From Saprospiraceae bacterium UBA6168 (lineage in GTDB: Bacteria > Bacteroidota > Bacteroidia > Chitinophagales > Saprospiraceae), in contig DIUC01000039.1 of assembly GCA_002435785.1 (NCBI GenBank), positions 82,625-146,624 of the forward strand: a stretch of DNA of 64,000 nucleotides, written 5' to 3'. This document shows positions 46,608-55,813 of this stretch, one piece after another. Position numbers and translations under genes: made by a program. The notes beneath the pieces were generated by a model that saw only the letters and a list, made by a program, of their open reading frames with translations, was not told where the DNA came from and did no database searches. Position 1 is the first letter of the stretch, and each line of letters starts with the position of its first letter.

Positions 46608-47924
46608 TTACTTCCAATACTCCTCCACAAGCTCCTTTTTCACCGCTACTTCTTCTGGTGAAAAATACTTGGCGAACAGCGCCCAAGCGGTGTCCAGCAT
46701 TTCCGTTGTGCCCATGTTCACGTCAATGGCGAGGAGCTTTTCGGCGTATTCTTTTGCAAAATCCAGTGTCCGTTTGTCGTATTCCGTCAGGTCGAAGCCA
46801 TTTTCCAGCTTGGTGCGAGCGTTGGCGGCGTCGGCGTAGAGGCGGATGGCGGCGTTCATCACCTGCGGGTGGTCGGCTCGGGTCTTTTTGCCGATGACCA
46901 ATTGCTTCAATCTGGAGAGGCTGCGGAACGGGTCAATGACGACTTTGCCGATTTCCGTGTCCCGGCGCAGGAAGAGCTGCCCTTCGGTAATGTAGCCTGT
47001 GTTGTCGGGGATGGCGTGCGTGATGTCGCCGCCGGAGAGCGTCGTGACGGCGATGATGGTGATGGAGCCGCCGTCGCCGAACTGTACGGCCTTTTCGTAG
47101 AGCCTCGCCAAGTCGCTGTACAGCGAGCCGGGCATACTGTCCTTCGACGGGATTTGGTCCATCCGGTTGGACACGATGCTGAGTGCGTCGGCGAAGAGCG
47201 TCATGTCCGTCAGCAGCACGAGCACTTTTTCCTTTTTGTCAACGGCGAAATACTCGGCGGCGGTGAGCGCCATGTCCGGCACGAGGAGGCGTTCCACGGG
47301 CGGGTCTTCCGTCGTGTTCACGAAGCTGATGATGCGGTGCAATGCCCCGGCGTTTTCAAAAATATCCTTGAAAAACAAGTAGTCGTCGTTCGTCAGTCCC
47401 ATACCGCCAAGGATGATTTTGTCGGCCTCGGCCCGTAGGGCCACCATCGCCATTACCTGGTTGAAGGGCTGGTCGGGGTCGGCGAAGAACGGGATTTTTT
47501 GCCCGGTCACGAGGGTGTTGTTCAGGTCAATGCCAGCAATGCCCGTGGCGATGAGTTCCGACGGCTGCTGCCGCCGCACGGGGTTCACCGATGGGCCGCC
47601 GATTTCTCGCTCTTCCCCTTCAATTTGGGGGCCGCCGTCAATCGGGTCGCCAAAGGAGTTGAAGAAGCGCCCGGCCAGTTCGTCACCCACTTTCAGCGTA
47701 GGGGGCTTGCCCGCAAACACGACCTCGGCGTCCGTGCGTATGCCCTCCGTGCCGGAGAATATTTGCAGGGTGACGTTGTCGCCGACAATCTTCACGACCT
47801 GCGCAGGCCGTCCATCCACGGTGGCCAATTCCTCGTAGCCGACGTCGGTCGCCCGCAAGGTGCAGGTCGCCTTGGTGATTTGACCAATCTTGGTGTAAAT
47901 GCGTTGCAGGGCTTTTGTTTCCAT
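46608..47924 (-). CDS. ntpB: V-type ATPase subunit B
   Basis: A 438-residue non-catalytic nucleotide-binding subunit of the V1 head. It shows DPIDGGPQIEGEEREI, PVRRQQPSELIATGIAGIDLNN and SKDSMPGSLYSDLARLYE, all typical of the family. It lacks a full P-loop, as expected for B. It follows subunit A after 74 bp that include a short AATCTGCGGG word repeat. Confidence 0.94.
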   Translation of the reverse strand: METKALQRIYTKIGQITKATCTLRATDVGYEELATVDGRPAQVVKIVGDNVTLQIFSGTEGIRTDAEVVFAGKPPTLKVGDELAGRFFNSFGDPIDGGPQIEGEEREIGGPSVNPVRRQQPSELIATGIAGIDLNNTLVTGQKIPFFADPDQPFNQVMAMVALRAEADKIILGGMGLTNDDYLFFKDIFENAGALHRIISFVNTTEDPPVERLLVPDMALTAAEYFAVDKKEKVLVLLTDMTLFADALSIVSNRMDQIPSKDSMPGSLYSDLARLYEKAVQFGDGGSITIIAVTTLSGGDITHAIPDNTGYITEGQLFLRRDTEIGKVVIDPFRSLSRLKQLVIGKKTRADHPQVMNAAIRLYADAANARTKLENGFDLTEYDKRTLDFAKEYAEKLLAIDVNMGTTEMLDTAWALFAKYFSPEEVAVKKELVEEYWK

Positions 47925-47954
47925 GTAATAACTTGTTTTCTCCCGAAAAATTTT

Positions 47955-47992
47955 TTCAAAGAATCTGCGGGAATCTGCTAAATCAGCGGAGG
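47955..47992. repeat. Short-word repeat between V-type A and B genes
   Basis: GAATCTGCGGGAATCTGC followed by a related TAAATCAGCGG copy. A weaker member of the array family, filling part of the 74-bp gap. Confidence 0.5.
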
Positions 47993-47998
47993 CAAAAA

Positions 47999-49780
47999 CT
48001 ACACTTCCACCGCCGTTCGTTCCGCCACCATCCTATCCAACTCCTTGCGGAACGCCAGGAATTGCTCCGACTCGAACTCCGAGTAGTTCATCTGGCGGAG
48101 CTTGTCAATGATTTTTTTGTAAAAAGGCTGCACCTCCTCAAACCCGTCGAAGCCGAGCGGGGCGTTTATGATTTTTAAAAGCAAATCCACCATGTACCGC
48201 TGGCGTTGCAGGGGGGTGCGGGCGTCAATGGCATCGAAGGCATCCTGTTGCAGCAGCACCGCATCCACGACCTCCGATTTCCAGAAAGTCAGGTGGTAGT
48301 CCACCGAGACGCTGTCGTCGCCGAGGATGTTGATTTGCTCGGCGGCCTCCTTGCCCCGAAGCATGATGTTTTTGAGCTGGTTCACTTGGCCGGTCCATGC
48401 TGGCGAAATGGTCTCGGCCAGGGTCTTTTGCAGTTCGGGGTATTCGAGGTACTTGGAGTAGCTGTCAATGGGGTCAATGGCCGGGTAGCGCTTGCTGTCG
48501 GCCCGCTGCTGGGAGAGGGCATAAAAGCAGCGGGTCGCCTTTTTGGTCGCCTCGGTCACGGGTTCCTTGAGGTTGCCACCCGCTGGCGATACCGTGCCGA
48601 TGAAGGTGATGGAGCCTGTTTCTCCATTGTTCAAAACGACGTAGCCCGCTCGTGCGTAAAAATTGGAGACGATGGCGGGCAGGTCCATCGGGAAGGCGTC
48701 GGGGCCGGGCAGTTCCTCCATGCGGTTCGACATTTCCCGGAGGGCCTGTGCCCAGCGGCTGGTAGAGTCGGCCAACATGAGCACCTTGTGGCCCATGGAG
48801 CGGTAGTATTCGGCGATGGTCATGGCCGAATAAACGGAGGCTTCCCGTGCTGCCACGGGCATGTTGGAAGTGTTGGCGATGATGGTGGTGCGCTCCATCA
48901 GCTTGCGGCCCGTCCAAGGGTCTTCGAGTTCGGGGAATTCCTTGAAGAGTTCGACCACCTCGTTCGCCCGTTCGCCGCAGGCGGCCATGACGACGATGTC
49001 GGCCTCGGCCTGTTTGCTGATGGCCTGTTGCAGCACGGTCTTGCCGCTGCCGAAGGGGCCGGGGATGAAGCCCGTGCCGCCTTCCACCATGGGGTTGAGG
49101 GTGTCAATGGTACGCACGCCCGTTTCGAGCAGCTTGAAGGGGCGGGGCTTGTTGCGGTAGGCTTTGATGGCTTTTTTGACGGGCCATCGCTGTATCATCG
49201 TCACCACGATTTGCTCGTCGTTTTCGTCCAATAGCCGGGCGATAGGCTCGTCTGGGGAATAGCTGCCAGCTTGGCTGACGGATTTCACGGTGTAATTCCC
49301 CTCCATTTTGAAAGGCACCATGATGCGGTGTGCGATGCCGTTTTCGTCCACCTCGCCGAGCCAGTCGCCAGCGGTGACTTGGTCGCCGGGCTTGGCGGTG
49401 GGCTTGAAGTCCCACTTCTTCTTGGTGTTGAGGGTGGCGGTGTATTCGCCCCTTTTCAGGAAGATGCCCGTCATGGTGTCGAGGTCGTTGAGGAGGCCGT
49501 CGTAGTTGCGGGAGAGGAGGCCGGGGCCGAGGCTGACCTCCAGCATGTGCCCCGTGAACTCGACGGTGGAGCCGGGCTTCAGGCCCCGTGTGCTTTCAAA
49601 GACCTGCACGTATGCAAGTTCGCCCTGTGCCTTGATGACCTCTGCCATCAGCCACACGCCGTTGTGGACGATGTAGCAAATCTCGTTTTGAGCAAAAGGG
49701 CCTTCTGCCTGCACGATGACGAGGTTGGCGATGATGCCATTGACCTTCCCGGTTGTTCGGTTTTCTTGCTCGTTGCTCAT
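47999..49780 (-). CDS. ntpA: V-type ATPase catalytic subunit A
   Basis: A 593-residue catalytic subunit. The P-loop is GPFGSGKTVLQQ near residue 240, with the extended non-homologous region (about residues 110-190) typical of A subunits. Further marks are CGERANEVVELFKEFPEL (with the arginine-sensing Glu) and LADSTSRWAQALREMSNR. Start at 49780 overlaps the DUF2764 stop by 4 bp. Full length for the family. Confidence 0.96.
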   Translation of the reverse strand: MSNEQENRTTGKVNGIIANLVIVQAEGPFAQNEICYIVHNGVWLMAEVIKAQGELAYVQVFESTRGLKPGSTVEFTGHMLEVSLGPGLLSRNYDGLLNDLDTMTGIFLKRGEYTATLNTKKKWDFKPTAKPGDQVTAGDWLGEVDENGIAHRIMVPFKMEGNYTVKSVSQAGSYSPDEPIARLLDENDEQIVVTMIQRWPVKKAIKAYRNKPRPFKLLETGVRTIDTLNPMVEGGTGFIPGPFGSGKTVLQQAISKQAEADIVVMAACGERANEVVELFKEFPELEDPWTGRKLMERTTIIANTSNMPVAAREASVYSAMTIAEYYRSMGHKVLMLADSTSRWAQALREMSNRMEELPGPDAFPMDLPAIVSNFYARAGYVVLNNGETGSITFIGTVSPAGGNLKEPVTEATKKATRCFYALSQQRADSKRYPAIDPIDSYSKYLEYPELQKTLAETISPAWTGQVNQLKNIMLRGKEAAEQINILGDDSVSVDYHLTFWKSEVVDAVLLQQDAFDAIDARTPLQRQRYMVDLLLKIINAPLGFDGFEEVQPFYKKIIDKLRQMNYSEFESEQFLAFRKELDRMVAERTAVEV

Positions 49781-50610
49781 AATTCAAATTCTTTGGGAAA
49801 TACAAGGCTGTGTTCCATGGACACGATTTTTTGCTCAAAAATGGCCTTGCCTTCCGCAGGTTCCAACATCGCCCACCGCTCGTAGCTGATGAGTTTCAGG
49901 AGGAAGCCCAATATTTTGTCAATGGTAAAATAATTGAAGGTATTGAGTTCTTCCAAGTAATCCCATTTGAGTTGGGTGATGGTGCGCTCCCGTTCGAGGA
50001 TGTTCGGCTGCTCCTCGATTTTCAGCAGTTTTTCGAGGTAGGGGTACTCATTGGCGAGGCCAAAGTCCCGCAGGTTGCGCTTGTTGATGGCCGCCGTTAC
50101 GTCGTTTTGGCCGACCAACTGGCCGTGGAGCGAAAGCCCGTGCCTACGGATGCTGATGGCCGTGAGCAGGTTTTTCAGGTCTCGCTCGAAGGTGAACCAC
50201 TCGTGCAGGAAGCCCGTCGATTTTGACAGCACGTATTCATAGTAGAGCTTCGCCAACTGGTTTTCCCAAGTCATGCTGCCAACGATGGGCGTGTCTGCCC
50301 GGTAGGCGGCTGCGAAGGCGACGAGATAATTAGGCAGTCCGGCGTCGTTGTCGTCCAGGCCCTGCGCCATTTTTTCTGGCGAAAAATTGCCCATCATGTC
50401 CCACGGCTCGTCGCTTTTTTTCAGGAGGTTGAGCAGGTTGATGTTGTCGAAGCGGAGGAAGAGCATTTCCACCAGCCGGAAGTCGTCGGGGTGCAGGAAT
50501 TCCCGCAGCTCCTCCTTGAAGTCGGCGACTTTCAGGTTGACTTTGCCCTGCCCGATGACGATGTCAGGCAATCCTGCGACGAGGTAGTGGTATTCCCGTT
50601 TTTGCATCAT
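49777..50610 (-). CDS. DUF2764 protein of the V-type ATPase operon
   Basis: A 277-residue soluble helical protein, DUF2764. REYHYLVAGLPDIVIGQGK and SKSTGFLHEWFTFERDLKNL are recognisable. It occupies the place where other V-type operons carry subunit C, between E and A, and has a similar size and helical content. I infer that it is the socket/C-like subunit of Bacteroidota-type V-ATPases. It overlaps E by 4 bp and A by 4 bp, showing tight coupling. Start may be either of two adjacent Met codons. Confidence 0.85.
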   Translation of the reverse strand: MMQKREYHYLVAGLPDIVIGQGKVNLKVADFKEELREFLHPDDFRLVEMLFLRFDNINLLNLLKKSDEPWDMMGNFSPEKMAQGLDDNDAGLPNYLVAFAAAYRADTPIVGSMTWENQLAKLYYEYVLSKSTGFLHEWFTFERDLKNLLTAISIRRHGLSLHGQLVGQNDVTAAINKRNLRDFGLANEYPYLEKLLKIEEQPNILERERTITQLKWDYLEELNTFNYFTIDKILGFLLKLISYERWAMLEPAEGKAIFEQKIVSMEHSLVFPKEFEL

Positions 50611-51224
50611 TTGTCTCCGAATAGCATTTGAACGGTTTTTGGCCGCAGGTACTCCCGGAAGAGGTGCTCAAAGTCCTTTTCCGAAAAGGAAACCACGTAG
50701 CTGCCGTCGGCAGGGCCAATGCGGAAACCAGTGGCAATGCTTTTGCTAAAATTGAGTTCCAAGCCGTTGTCCAACTGGTCTTTTACAGACGTGCTCAAGT
50801 AATCGTCCACGTTTTCCTTTGCTTTTTCGGGCAACAGCAAATGGAGGTTGGGGCTGGCCTGGCCGTTTTCGCCCCAGTTGGTTATGACTAATTCGATGAT
50901 TGATTTTAGAAAATCCTTGTCCTGAATGGCTTCTCCAAGTGGCACTTGGGTAGTCTTGAAGGTGATAATGTTGGCCATTTCTTGCCGTAGGGCGCTGATG
51001 GCTTGCCGGGCGGAGAGCCGGATTTCGGAGTTGACGTTTTCCCTAAGGTCATCGGATTCCCGCTGCGCCTGCCCCAAAATTTGTTGGGCTTTTTTTTCGG
51101 CCTCGGCTAAAATGGCAGCGGCTTTATCCTTTGCCGTGGCCAAAATAGTGGCAGCTTCCTCGTTGGCCTTGACCACGCCTTCTTCGTAAATTTTGTTGGT
51201 GAGCAACTGGATTTTGTCTTCCAT
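50607..51224 (-). CDS. ntpE: V-type ATPase peripheral-stalk subunit E
   Basis: A 205-residue stalk subunit. The long N-terminal helix is charged and Ala-rich (ANEEAATILATAKDKAAAIL, AEKKAQQILGQAQRESDD) and the C-terminal globular part contacts the head. First gene of the operon E-DUF2764-A-B-D-I-K. No separate F, C or G/H gene is present, matching the reduced Bacteroidota set. Confidence 0.9.
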   Translation of the reverse strand: MEDKIQLLTNKIYEEGVVKANEEAATILATAKDKAAAILAEAEKKAQQILGQAQRESDDLRENVNSEIRLSARQAISALRQEMANIITFKTTQVPLGEAIQDKDFLKSIIELVITNWGENGQASPNLHLLLPEKAKENVDDYLSTSVKDQLDNGLELNFSKSIATGFRIGPADGSYVVSFSEKDFEHLFREYLRPKTVQMLFGDK

Positions 51225-51367
51225 AGGTAGCTTGTGATTGTTTGACGGTCTTTTACTGGGGGGTAAAGGTATTCAAGAGGGGAGGGGCTGTGCAAGATTT
51301 ATTTCACCTTAGTAGGTGATTTTTTTCATAAAATTGGAAACTGGACAAACCATGTCCGCCCATTGGG

Positions 51368-52270
51368 TCATGCTTGCTTTTCCGCAGGGGGATTTTTGGA
51401 GTAGCGTTTTTTCAAGAACGGGTAAGCGAACACGACCACCAAAATCATGGAAACGCCCCAATAAAATCCGGGCGACAGTTCTTTTTGGTCGCCGAGCAGG
51501 AGCCAAGCGAGGAAGATGCCATAGACCGGCTCCAGGTTCACGGTGAGGTTGGAGGTAAAGGCGGAAAGATTCTTCATGGCCCGGAGCACGAGTACCCAAG
51601 TGAGGGTGGTACAGAGCAAGGACAGCACGAGGAGCATGGCGAAGTCCTTTGCCGAAGGCAACAAAACAGCATTTGGCTCGGCGTGGAAAAATAAAGGCAG
51701 CACGGCGCTGAGGAACAGCCAGGCACTGGTCATCTCGATGAAGGTGATGGGAAGCGGCTCGGCGTTGTCTATCCATTTTTTGTTCAGGGTGCTGAAAACC
51801 GCTGCCAACAAGCTGGACGACAGCCCGACCACTATGCCGAGGTGCATCTTTGCCTCCACGTTCTGCACGATGAGCACCATGCCCGGCACGATGAGGAAGC
51901 CGATGAGAATTTCGGTCCAGACCATTTTTTTCCGCATGATGAGCGGCTCGATGAGCGAGGTGAAGAAGGCGCAAGTGGCCATGCACACGAGTGTGATGGA
52001 GGCGTTAGAGAGCTTGATGGCACCATAAAACGTGACCCAGTGCAGCGCAGTGAGCACACCCACAAACGCAAACTGTGCGATGCTCCTTCGAGACAAGCGC
52101 TTGAGGTTCAGCCCATTGCGCAGCAAAAAAAGCACACTGATGCTGGTGATGAGCACCCGCCACCATACCAAGGCCAGCGCCGACAATTGTATCAGGTCGC
52201 CGAGGATGGCCGTGAACCCCCAAAGGAATACGGCAATATGGAGTTCGATGTAGGCACGGGTCTGGGACAC
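51368..52270 (-). CDS. EamA/DMT-family transporter
   Basis: A 300-residue inner-membrane protein with ten helices in two EamA halves. IAVFLWGFTAILGDLIQL and the first-half LHWVTFYGAIKLSNASITLV are typical, and NLEPVYGIFLAWLLLGDQKE marks the second half. DMT proteins export metabolites or amino acids; the substrate is not evident. The start is a GTG at 52270, directly preceded by a GATTGCGG word-array. Confidence 0.88.
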   Translation of the reverse strand: MSQTRAYIELHIAVFLWGFTAILGDLIQLSALALVWWRVLITSISVLFLLRNGLNLKRLSRRSIAQFAFVGVLTALHWVTFYGAIKLSNASITLVCMATCAFFTSLIEPLIMRKKMVWTEILIGFLIVPGMVLIVQNVEAKMHLGIVVGLSSSLLAAVFSTLNKKWIDNAEPLPITFIEMTSAWLFLSAVLPLFFHAEPNAVLLPSAKDFAMLLVLSLLCTTLTWVLVLRAMKNLSAFTSNLTVNLEPVYGIFLAWLLLGDQKELSPGFYWGVSMILVVVFAYPFLKKRYSKNPPAEKQA

Positions 52271-52310
52271 TCGATTGCGGATTGTTCGATTGCGGATTGC
52301 GGATTGGCGT
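52271..52310. repeat. GATTGCG word array at the EamA start
   Basis: TCGATTGCGGATTGTTCGAT and two more copies of the word, touching the GTG start codon of the EamA gene. Same word as at 13583-13622. Confidence 0.75.
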
Positions 52311-52451
52311 CAAAATGCCGTTTCGAATTTTGATGGATTTTTGCGGAGGCGCAAAAGAACAAAAAACGACGCTGCTTGTTGACAACCGACTGTTTGTTTT
52401 ACCTATTTATTGATAGGGCGGCGAACAGCACTAAACCTAAACTTAGACTAT

Positions 52452-52925
52452 ATGGCACTCAAAGCAGGGGACAAAGCGCCCGATTTCAAACTTTACAACT
52501 CAGAAAAAGCGGAGGTTTCACTGAGCGACTACGCTGGAAAAAACCTCGTAATCCTTTTCTTTCCACAGTCTTTCACGGGCGTGTGCACCAAGGAGCTGTG
52601 CAGCACCCGCGACGACATCGCATTTTATCAAGGACTGGGCACCGAAGTGGTGGCCGTGTCCGTGGATTCGGTGTTCACGCTCGACAAGTTCAAGGCAGAG
52701 CAAAAATTTAACTTCCCGCTCCTGTCCGACTTCAACAAGGAAATGTCAACGGCCTACGACACCATTTACAACGATTGGATATTGGGCATGAAGGGCGTTA
52801 GCAAGCGCTCGGCCTTCGTGGTGGACAAGGCTGGAATAATTCGCTACGCCGAAGTTTTGGAAAGTGCGGGAGATTTACCGAACTTTGACGCCGTAAAAGC
52901 GACACTAAAGAAAATTGGAGATTAG
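52452..52925 (+). CDS. Peroxiredoxin (AhpC/TSA-like)
   Basis: A 157-residue thiol peroxidase. The peroxidatic Cys is in FFPQSFTGVCTKELC (near residue 45), with the Thr and a nearby Arg (CSTRDD) of the active site. A second Cys five positions later in the same motif could resolve the disulphide. Start chosen at 52452 (MALKAGDKAPDF); the frame extends upstream without support. It is followed by clpS after 57 bp. Confidence 0.93.
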   Translation: MALKAGDKAPDFKLYNSEKAEVSLSDYAGKNLVILFFPQSFTGVCTKELCSTRDDIAFYQGLGTEVVAVSVDSVFTLDKFKAEQKFNFPLLSDFNKEMSTAYDTIYNDWILGMKGVSKRSAFVVDKAGIIRYAEVLESAGDLPNFDAVKATLKKIGD

Positions 52926-52982
52926 GACTTCTGGCAATCCTCCATTTCCAGGTTTCAAATTTCCAAATTTTACGAATCCAAC

Positions 52983-53285
52983 ATGCCTTACAACCCATTT
53001 TTTGAAGAAGACCTCGACGTATTGATTGAGGAGGAGGTGACGGACGACACTGGCACCGGAGCGCTGTCTCAGCTTATTGTTTACAATGACGAGCAGAACA
53101 CTTTCGAGTGGGTTATCAAGTGCTTCGAGGAGGTGCTTCGGCACTCGAACGAACAGGCCGAGCAGTTGTCCATCCTGATCCATACCAAGGGGAAGGCAAC
53201 CGTGAAAACGGCCCCGTCGAAAGAGCTTCGCCCCAAAAAGGACGCACTCGTTGAGCGGGGACTGTCGGCGGTCATCGAAGACTAA
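52983..53285 (+). CDS. clpS: ClpS-like N-end-rule adaptor
   Basis: A 100-residue adaptor that hands proteins with destabilising N-terminal residues to ClpAP-type proteases. SQLIVYNDEQNTFEWVIKCF and the closing LRPKKDALVERGLSAVIE match ClpS, with the Asn-Asp pair in the substrate pocket. It has an acidic N-terminal tail of about 25 residues. It stands 163 bp before aat, the enzyme that makes such N-termini, with a terminator between them. Confidence 0.88.
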   Translation: MPYNPFFEEDLDVLIEEEVTDDTGTGALSQLIVYNDEQNTFEWVIKCFEEVLRHSNEQAEQLSILIHTKGKATVKTAPSKELRPKKDALVERGLSAVIED

Positions 53286-53370
53286 GAACTGGTTGTATGA
53301 TAGTGGCTGACTGCTTGGCTGCCTTCGAACTGGCGGTCGGCCATCCATGAGAATTAGAGATTTTATTCTC

Positions 53371-53410
53371 ACGGGCAAGGAAACGTAGCACCCTTGCCCG
53401 TTTCTTTTTT
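53371..53410 (+). terminator. Terminator after clpS
   Basis: Arms ACGGGCAAGG (53371-53380) and CCTTGCCCGT (53392-53401) followed by a T-rich run. Confidence 0.88.
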
Positions 53411-53448
53411 CGCCTTGCCTGTTTTGCCTAATTAAAACCAGCCCAAGT

Positions 53449-54135
53449 ATGCCCGTTTTTTGGCTGTCAACCGAGCACAATTGCTTCCCCTCACCCACAT
53501 TGGCAGCAGAAGAGGGCATCCTCGCCGTGGGTGGCGACCTCTCGCCGGAGCGGCTACTGACGGCCTATAGTATGGGCATATTTCCTTGGTTCAATGAAGG
53601 AGACCCGATAGCCTGGTGGTCGCCCGACCCCCGCATGGTGCTTTTCCCCCCCGAACTGAAAATCTCGAAGAGCATGAGGCAGTACCTCAACCAGCAGAAA
53701 TTCCGGGTCACCTTCGACCAAAATTTTGAATCGGTGATGCGCCATTGCCAAGCCTCACGGGATGGGCAATGGGGTGGCACTTGGATAACCAAGGACATGG
53801 TGGACGCCTACTGCCACCTGCACGAAATGGGGTTTGCGCACTCCGTCGAAGTGTGGCAGGGGAGCGAACTGGTGGGTGGGCTGTACGGCATTTCCCTCGG
53901 CAAATGTTTTTATGGGGAGAGCATGTTCGCCAAGGTGAGCAATGCCTCCAAGTATGGATTCATCGTCTTGGTGAAAAAGCTGGAAGCCCTAGGATTTTGG
54001 CTCGTGGACTGCCAACAACAAACCAGGCACTTGGCCAGCTTGGGTGCAAGACCGATTTCTCGCACCGATTTTTTGGAGATTTTGGAGGAAAACAAAGCCA
54101 TGCCTACGTTGGTGGGTAATTGGGGCGCACCTTGA
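53449..54135 (+). CDS. aat: Leucyl/phenylalanyl-tRNA--protein transferase Aat
   Basis: A 228-residue enzyme that adds Leu or Phe from tRNA to proteins with N-terminal Lys or Arg. EGILAVGGDLSPERLLTAYS and GIFPWFNEGDPIAWWSPDPR are diagnostic, followed by SVEVWQGSELVGGLYGISLG and GESMFAKVSNASK. Together with clpS upstream it forms the core of the bacterial Leu/N-degron pathway. Confidence 0.95.
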   Translation: MPVFWLSTEHNCFPSPTLAAEEGILAVGGDLSPERLLTAYSMGIFPWFNEGDPIAWWSPDPRMVLFPPELKISKSMRQYLNQQKFRVTFDQNFESVMRHCQASRDGQWGGTWITKDMVDAYCHLHEMGFAHSVEVWQGSELVGGLYGISLGKCFYGESMFAKVSNASKYGFIVLVKKLEALGFWLVDCQQQTRHLASLGARPISRTDFLEILEENKAMPTLVGNWGAP

Positions 54136-54332
54136 CAAAGCAAAATACGGTCTCCCAACCGTTTCTCCTTTCCTTGCTTGCGCAAAATATCCTACCGCAT
54201 TCAACCCACCAGACGGAACTACCGAAAACCTGCCCCTGTCGCCCGACCAAACGGTGTTGCAAAAGCCGCAAAACATTATTTTTATCTGTGAAAAAAAACA
54301 AACGCTGTTCTTAAAAAACAGGCCAGAATACC

Positions 54333-54340
54333 TACCTTTG
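54333..54340 (+). promoter_or_regulatory. -7 promoter motif of the F-type ATP synthase operon
   Basis: TACCTTTG, a perfect TAnnTTTG match, 39 bp before the atpB start. No clear TTTG at -33. Confidence 0.55.
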
Positions 54341-54378
54341 CACCGCTTTTCAAAAAGGGGGCTGTAACGCCACAAAAT

Positions 54379-55689
54379 ATGATTCTGATGCGCCGATATA
54401 TACTTAGCTTCATTTGTGTTTTCTGCCTAACTGCTTTTGCTTTTTCACAAGACCACCAAGAGCAGCCGGCTGGCGAGCAACACGGTACCATTGACCATCA
54501 GCCAAGCCACGGCGATGGCGGCCACGACGCTGGCTGTGGCCCTATCGAGGACCACGGCTTTGACCCAGGAGCGAAGGCGTTCCACCACGTTTCCGACCAA
54601 AACGTTTACAACATCGGCCCCATCCAGTTGCCGTTACCATGCTTCCTGTATGCACCAGGACATGGCTGGACGACCTTCTCCTCCGGCCAGTTCCACCCAG
54701 ATGCGCACGGCAACGGCCACGCAGCCATTTCAAAATACGTGTTGGTGGAGGGTCTTGTCCGCCGCATTGACGACCCCAGCTTCCCTGACGGTGAAGTAGA
54801 AATTGGCCACCACCCCTACCTCAAAATGGAAATGCAGGCAGACGGCAAGGAAAAAGAAATCCCTTACGTTTGCTACAATGCCAAGCTCTACCCCACCGTG
54901 GGTCGGAGCACAGCCGACTTCGGCATGTTCGGTGGCGGCATCAGCTCCTTCTACGATTTTTCGCTCACGAAAAACGTGGTGACAATGCTGCTGGTATTCC
55001 TTTTCCTCGCACTCGTTTTCAGTTCAGTAGCCAAAGCCTACTCCAAGCGTGACGGCATGGCACCGACTGGCTTGCAAGGGTTCATGGAGCCTATTCTGCT
55101 GTTCATACAAGATGAAGTTGCCAAGCCGTTCATTGGCGCAAAATGGGAGAAGTACCTGCCATTTTTGCTGTCCATTTTCTTCTTCATTCTTGGCCTCAAT
55201 CTTTTTGGCCAAATACCATTCTTCGGTGGCTCCAACGTGACAGGCAACCTCGCCTTCACGGGCGTGATGGCCATCCTGACATTTCTCGTGGTGAACCTCA
55301 GCGGCAACAGGCATTATTGGGAGCACGTGCTCTGGATGCCCGGCGTACCTTCCGCATTGAAAGTGCTCATTTTGACACCGGTGGAGTTCCTCGGCATCTT
55401 CATCAAGCCATTCACCTTGATGCTCCGTCTTGCTGCCAACATCACCGCCGGCCACATTGTAATCACGATATTCATCAGCCTTATTTTTATATTCGGCAAA
55501 GGCCAATGGGGCCCGAGCCTTGGTACATCCATCGGCTCCACCGTGCTCACCATGTTCATGATGGCCATTGAGTTGTTGGTGGCATTCATCCAAGCATTCG
55601 TGTTCACCCTGCTGACGGCGAGCTACATTGGCTCAGCGGTGGAAGATGGCCACGGTCACGACCATGAAGAAGCTGGCGCACACCACTAA
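54379..55689 (+). CDS. atpB: F-type ATP synthase subunit a with His-rich extension
   Basis: A 436-residue subunit, much longer than the usual 250-290. A signal peptide (to about residue 24) and a periplasmic extension of about 160 residues rich in His, Asp and Gly (GDGGHDAGCG, GHGWTTFSSGQFHPDAHGNG) come before the membrane part. The membrane part starts near residue 195 and includes the essential Arg in LMLRLAANITAGH. The C-terminus is again His-rich (EDGHGHDHEEAGAHH). N-terminal extensions are known in Bacteroidota a subunits. The start may be 54388. First gene of the operon. Confidence 0.93.
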   Translation: MILMRRYILSFICVFCLTAFAFSQDHQEQPAGEQHGTIDHQPSHGDGGHDAGCGPIEDHGFDPGAKAFHHVSDQNVYNIGPIQLPLPCFLYAPGHGWTTFSSGQFHPDAHGNGHAAISKYVLVEGLVRRIDDPSFPDGEVEIGHHPYLKMEMQADGKEKEIPYVCYNAKLYPTVGRSTADFGMFGGGISSFYDFSLTKNVVTMLLVFLFLALVFSSVAKAYSKRDGMAPTGLQGFMEPILLFIQDEVAKPFIGAKWEKYLPFLLSIFFFILGLNLFGQIPFFGGSNVTGNLAFTGVMAILTFLVVNLSGNRHYWEHVLWMPGVPSALKVLILTPVEFLGIFIKPFTLMLRLAANITAGHIVITIFISLIFIFGKGQWGPSLGTSIGSTVLTMFMMAIELLVAFIQAFVFTLLTASYIGSAVEDGHGHDHEEAGAHH

Positions 55690-55698
55690 TTCTGAGTT

Positions 55699-55730
55699 TG
55701 CAGTTCGACAGTTGGCAGTCAGTGCCTACC
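55699..55730. repeat. TGGCAGT word array between atpB and atpE
   Basis: TTTGCAGTTCGACAGTTGGC and a further AGTCAGTGCC. A single-arm member of the array family. Confidence 0.65.
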
Positions 55731-55813
55731 AAAATTGTGATGGGTACGCTCTTGGGAAGCCAAGGGACAAATTTTTTGAAATCATTTTTTAATAACAATT
55801 AAATTTTCAAACC

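Noticed and set aside
48206..49234. Open frame of 342 codons on the plus strand
   Set aside because: Shadow of V-type subunit A, which has an intact P-loop on the minus strand.
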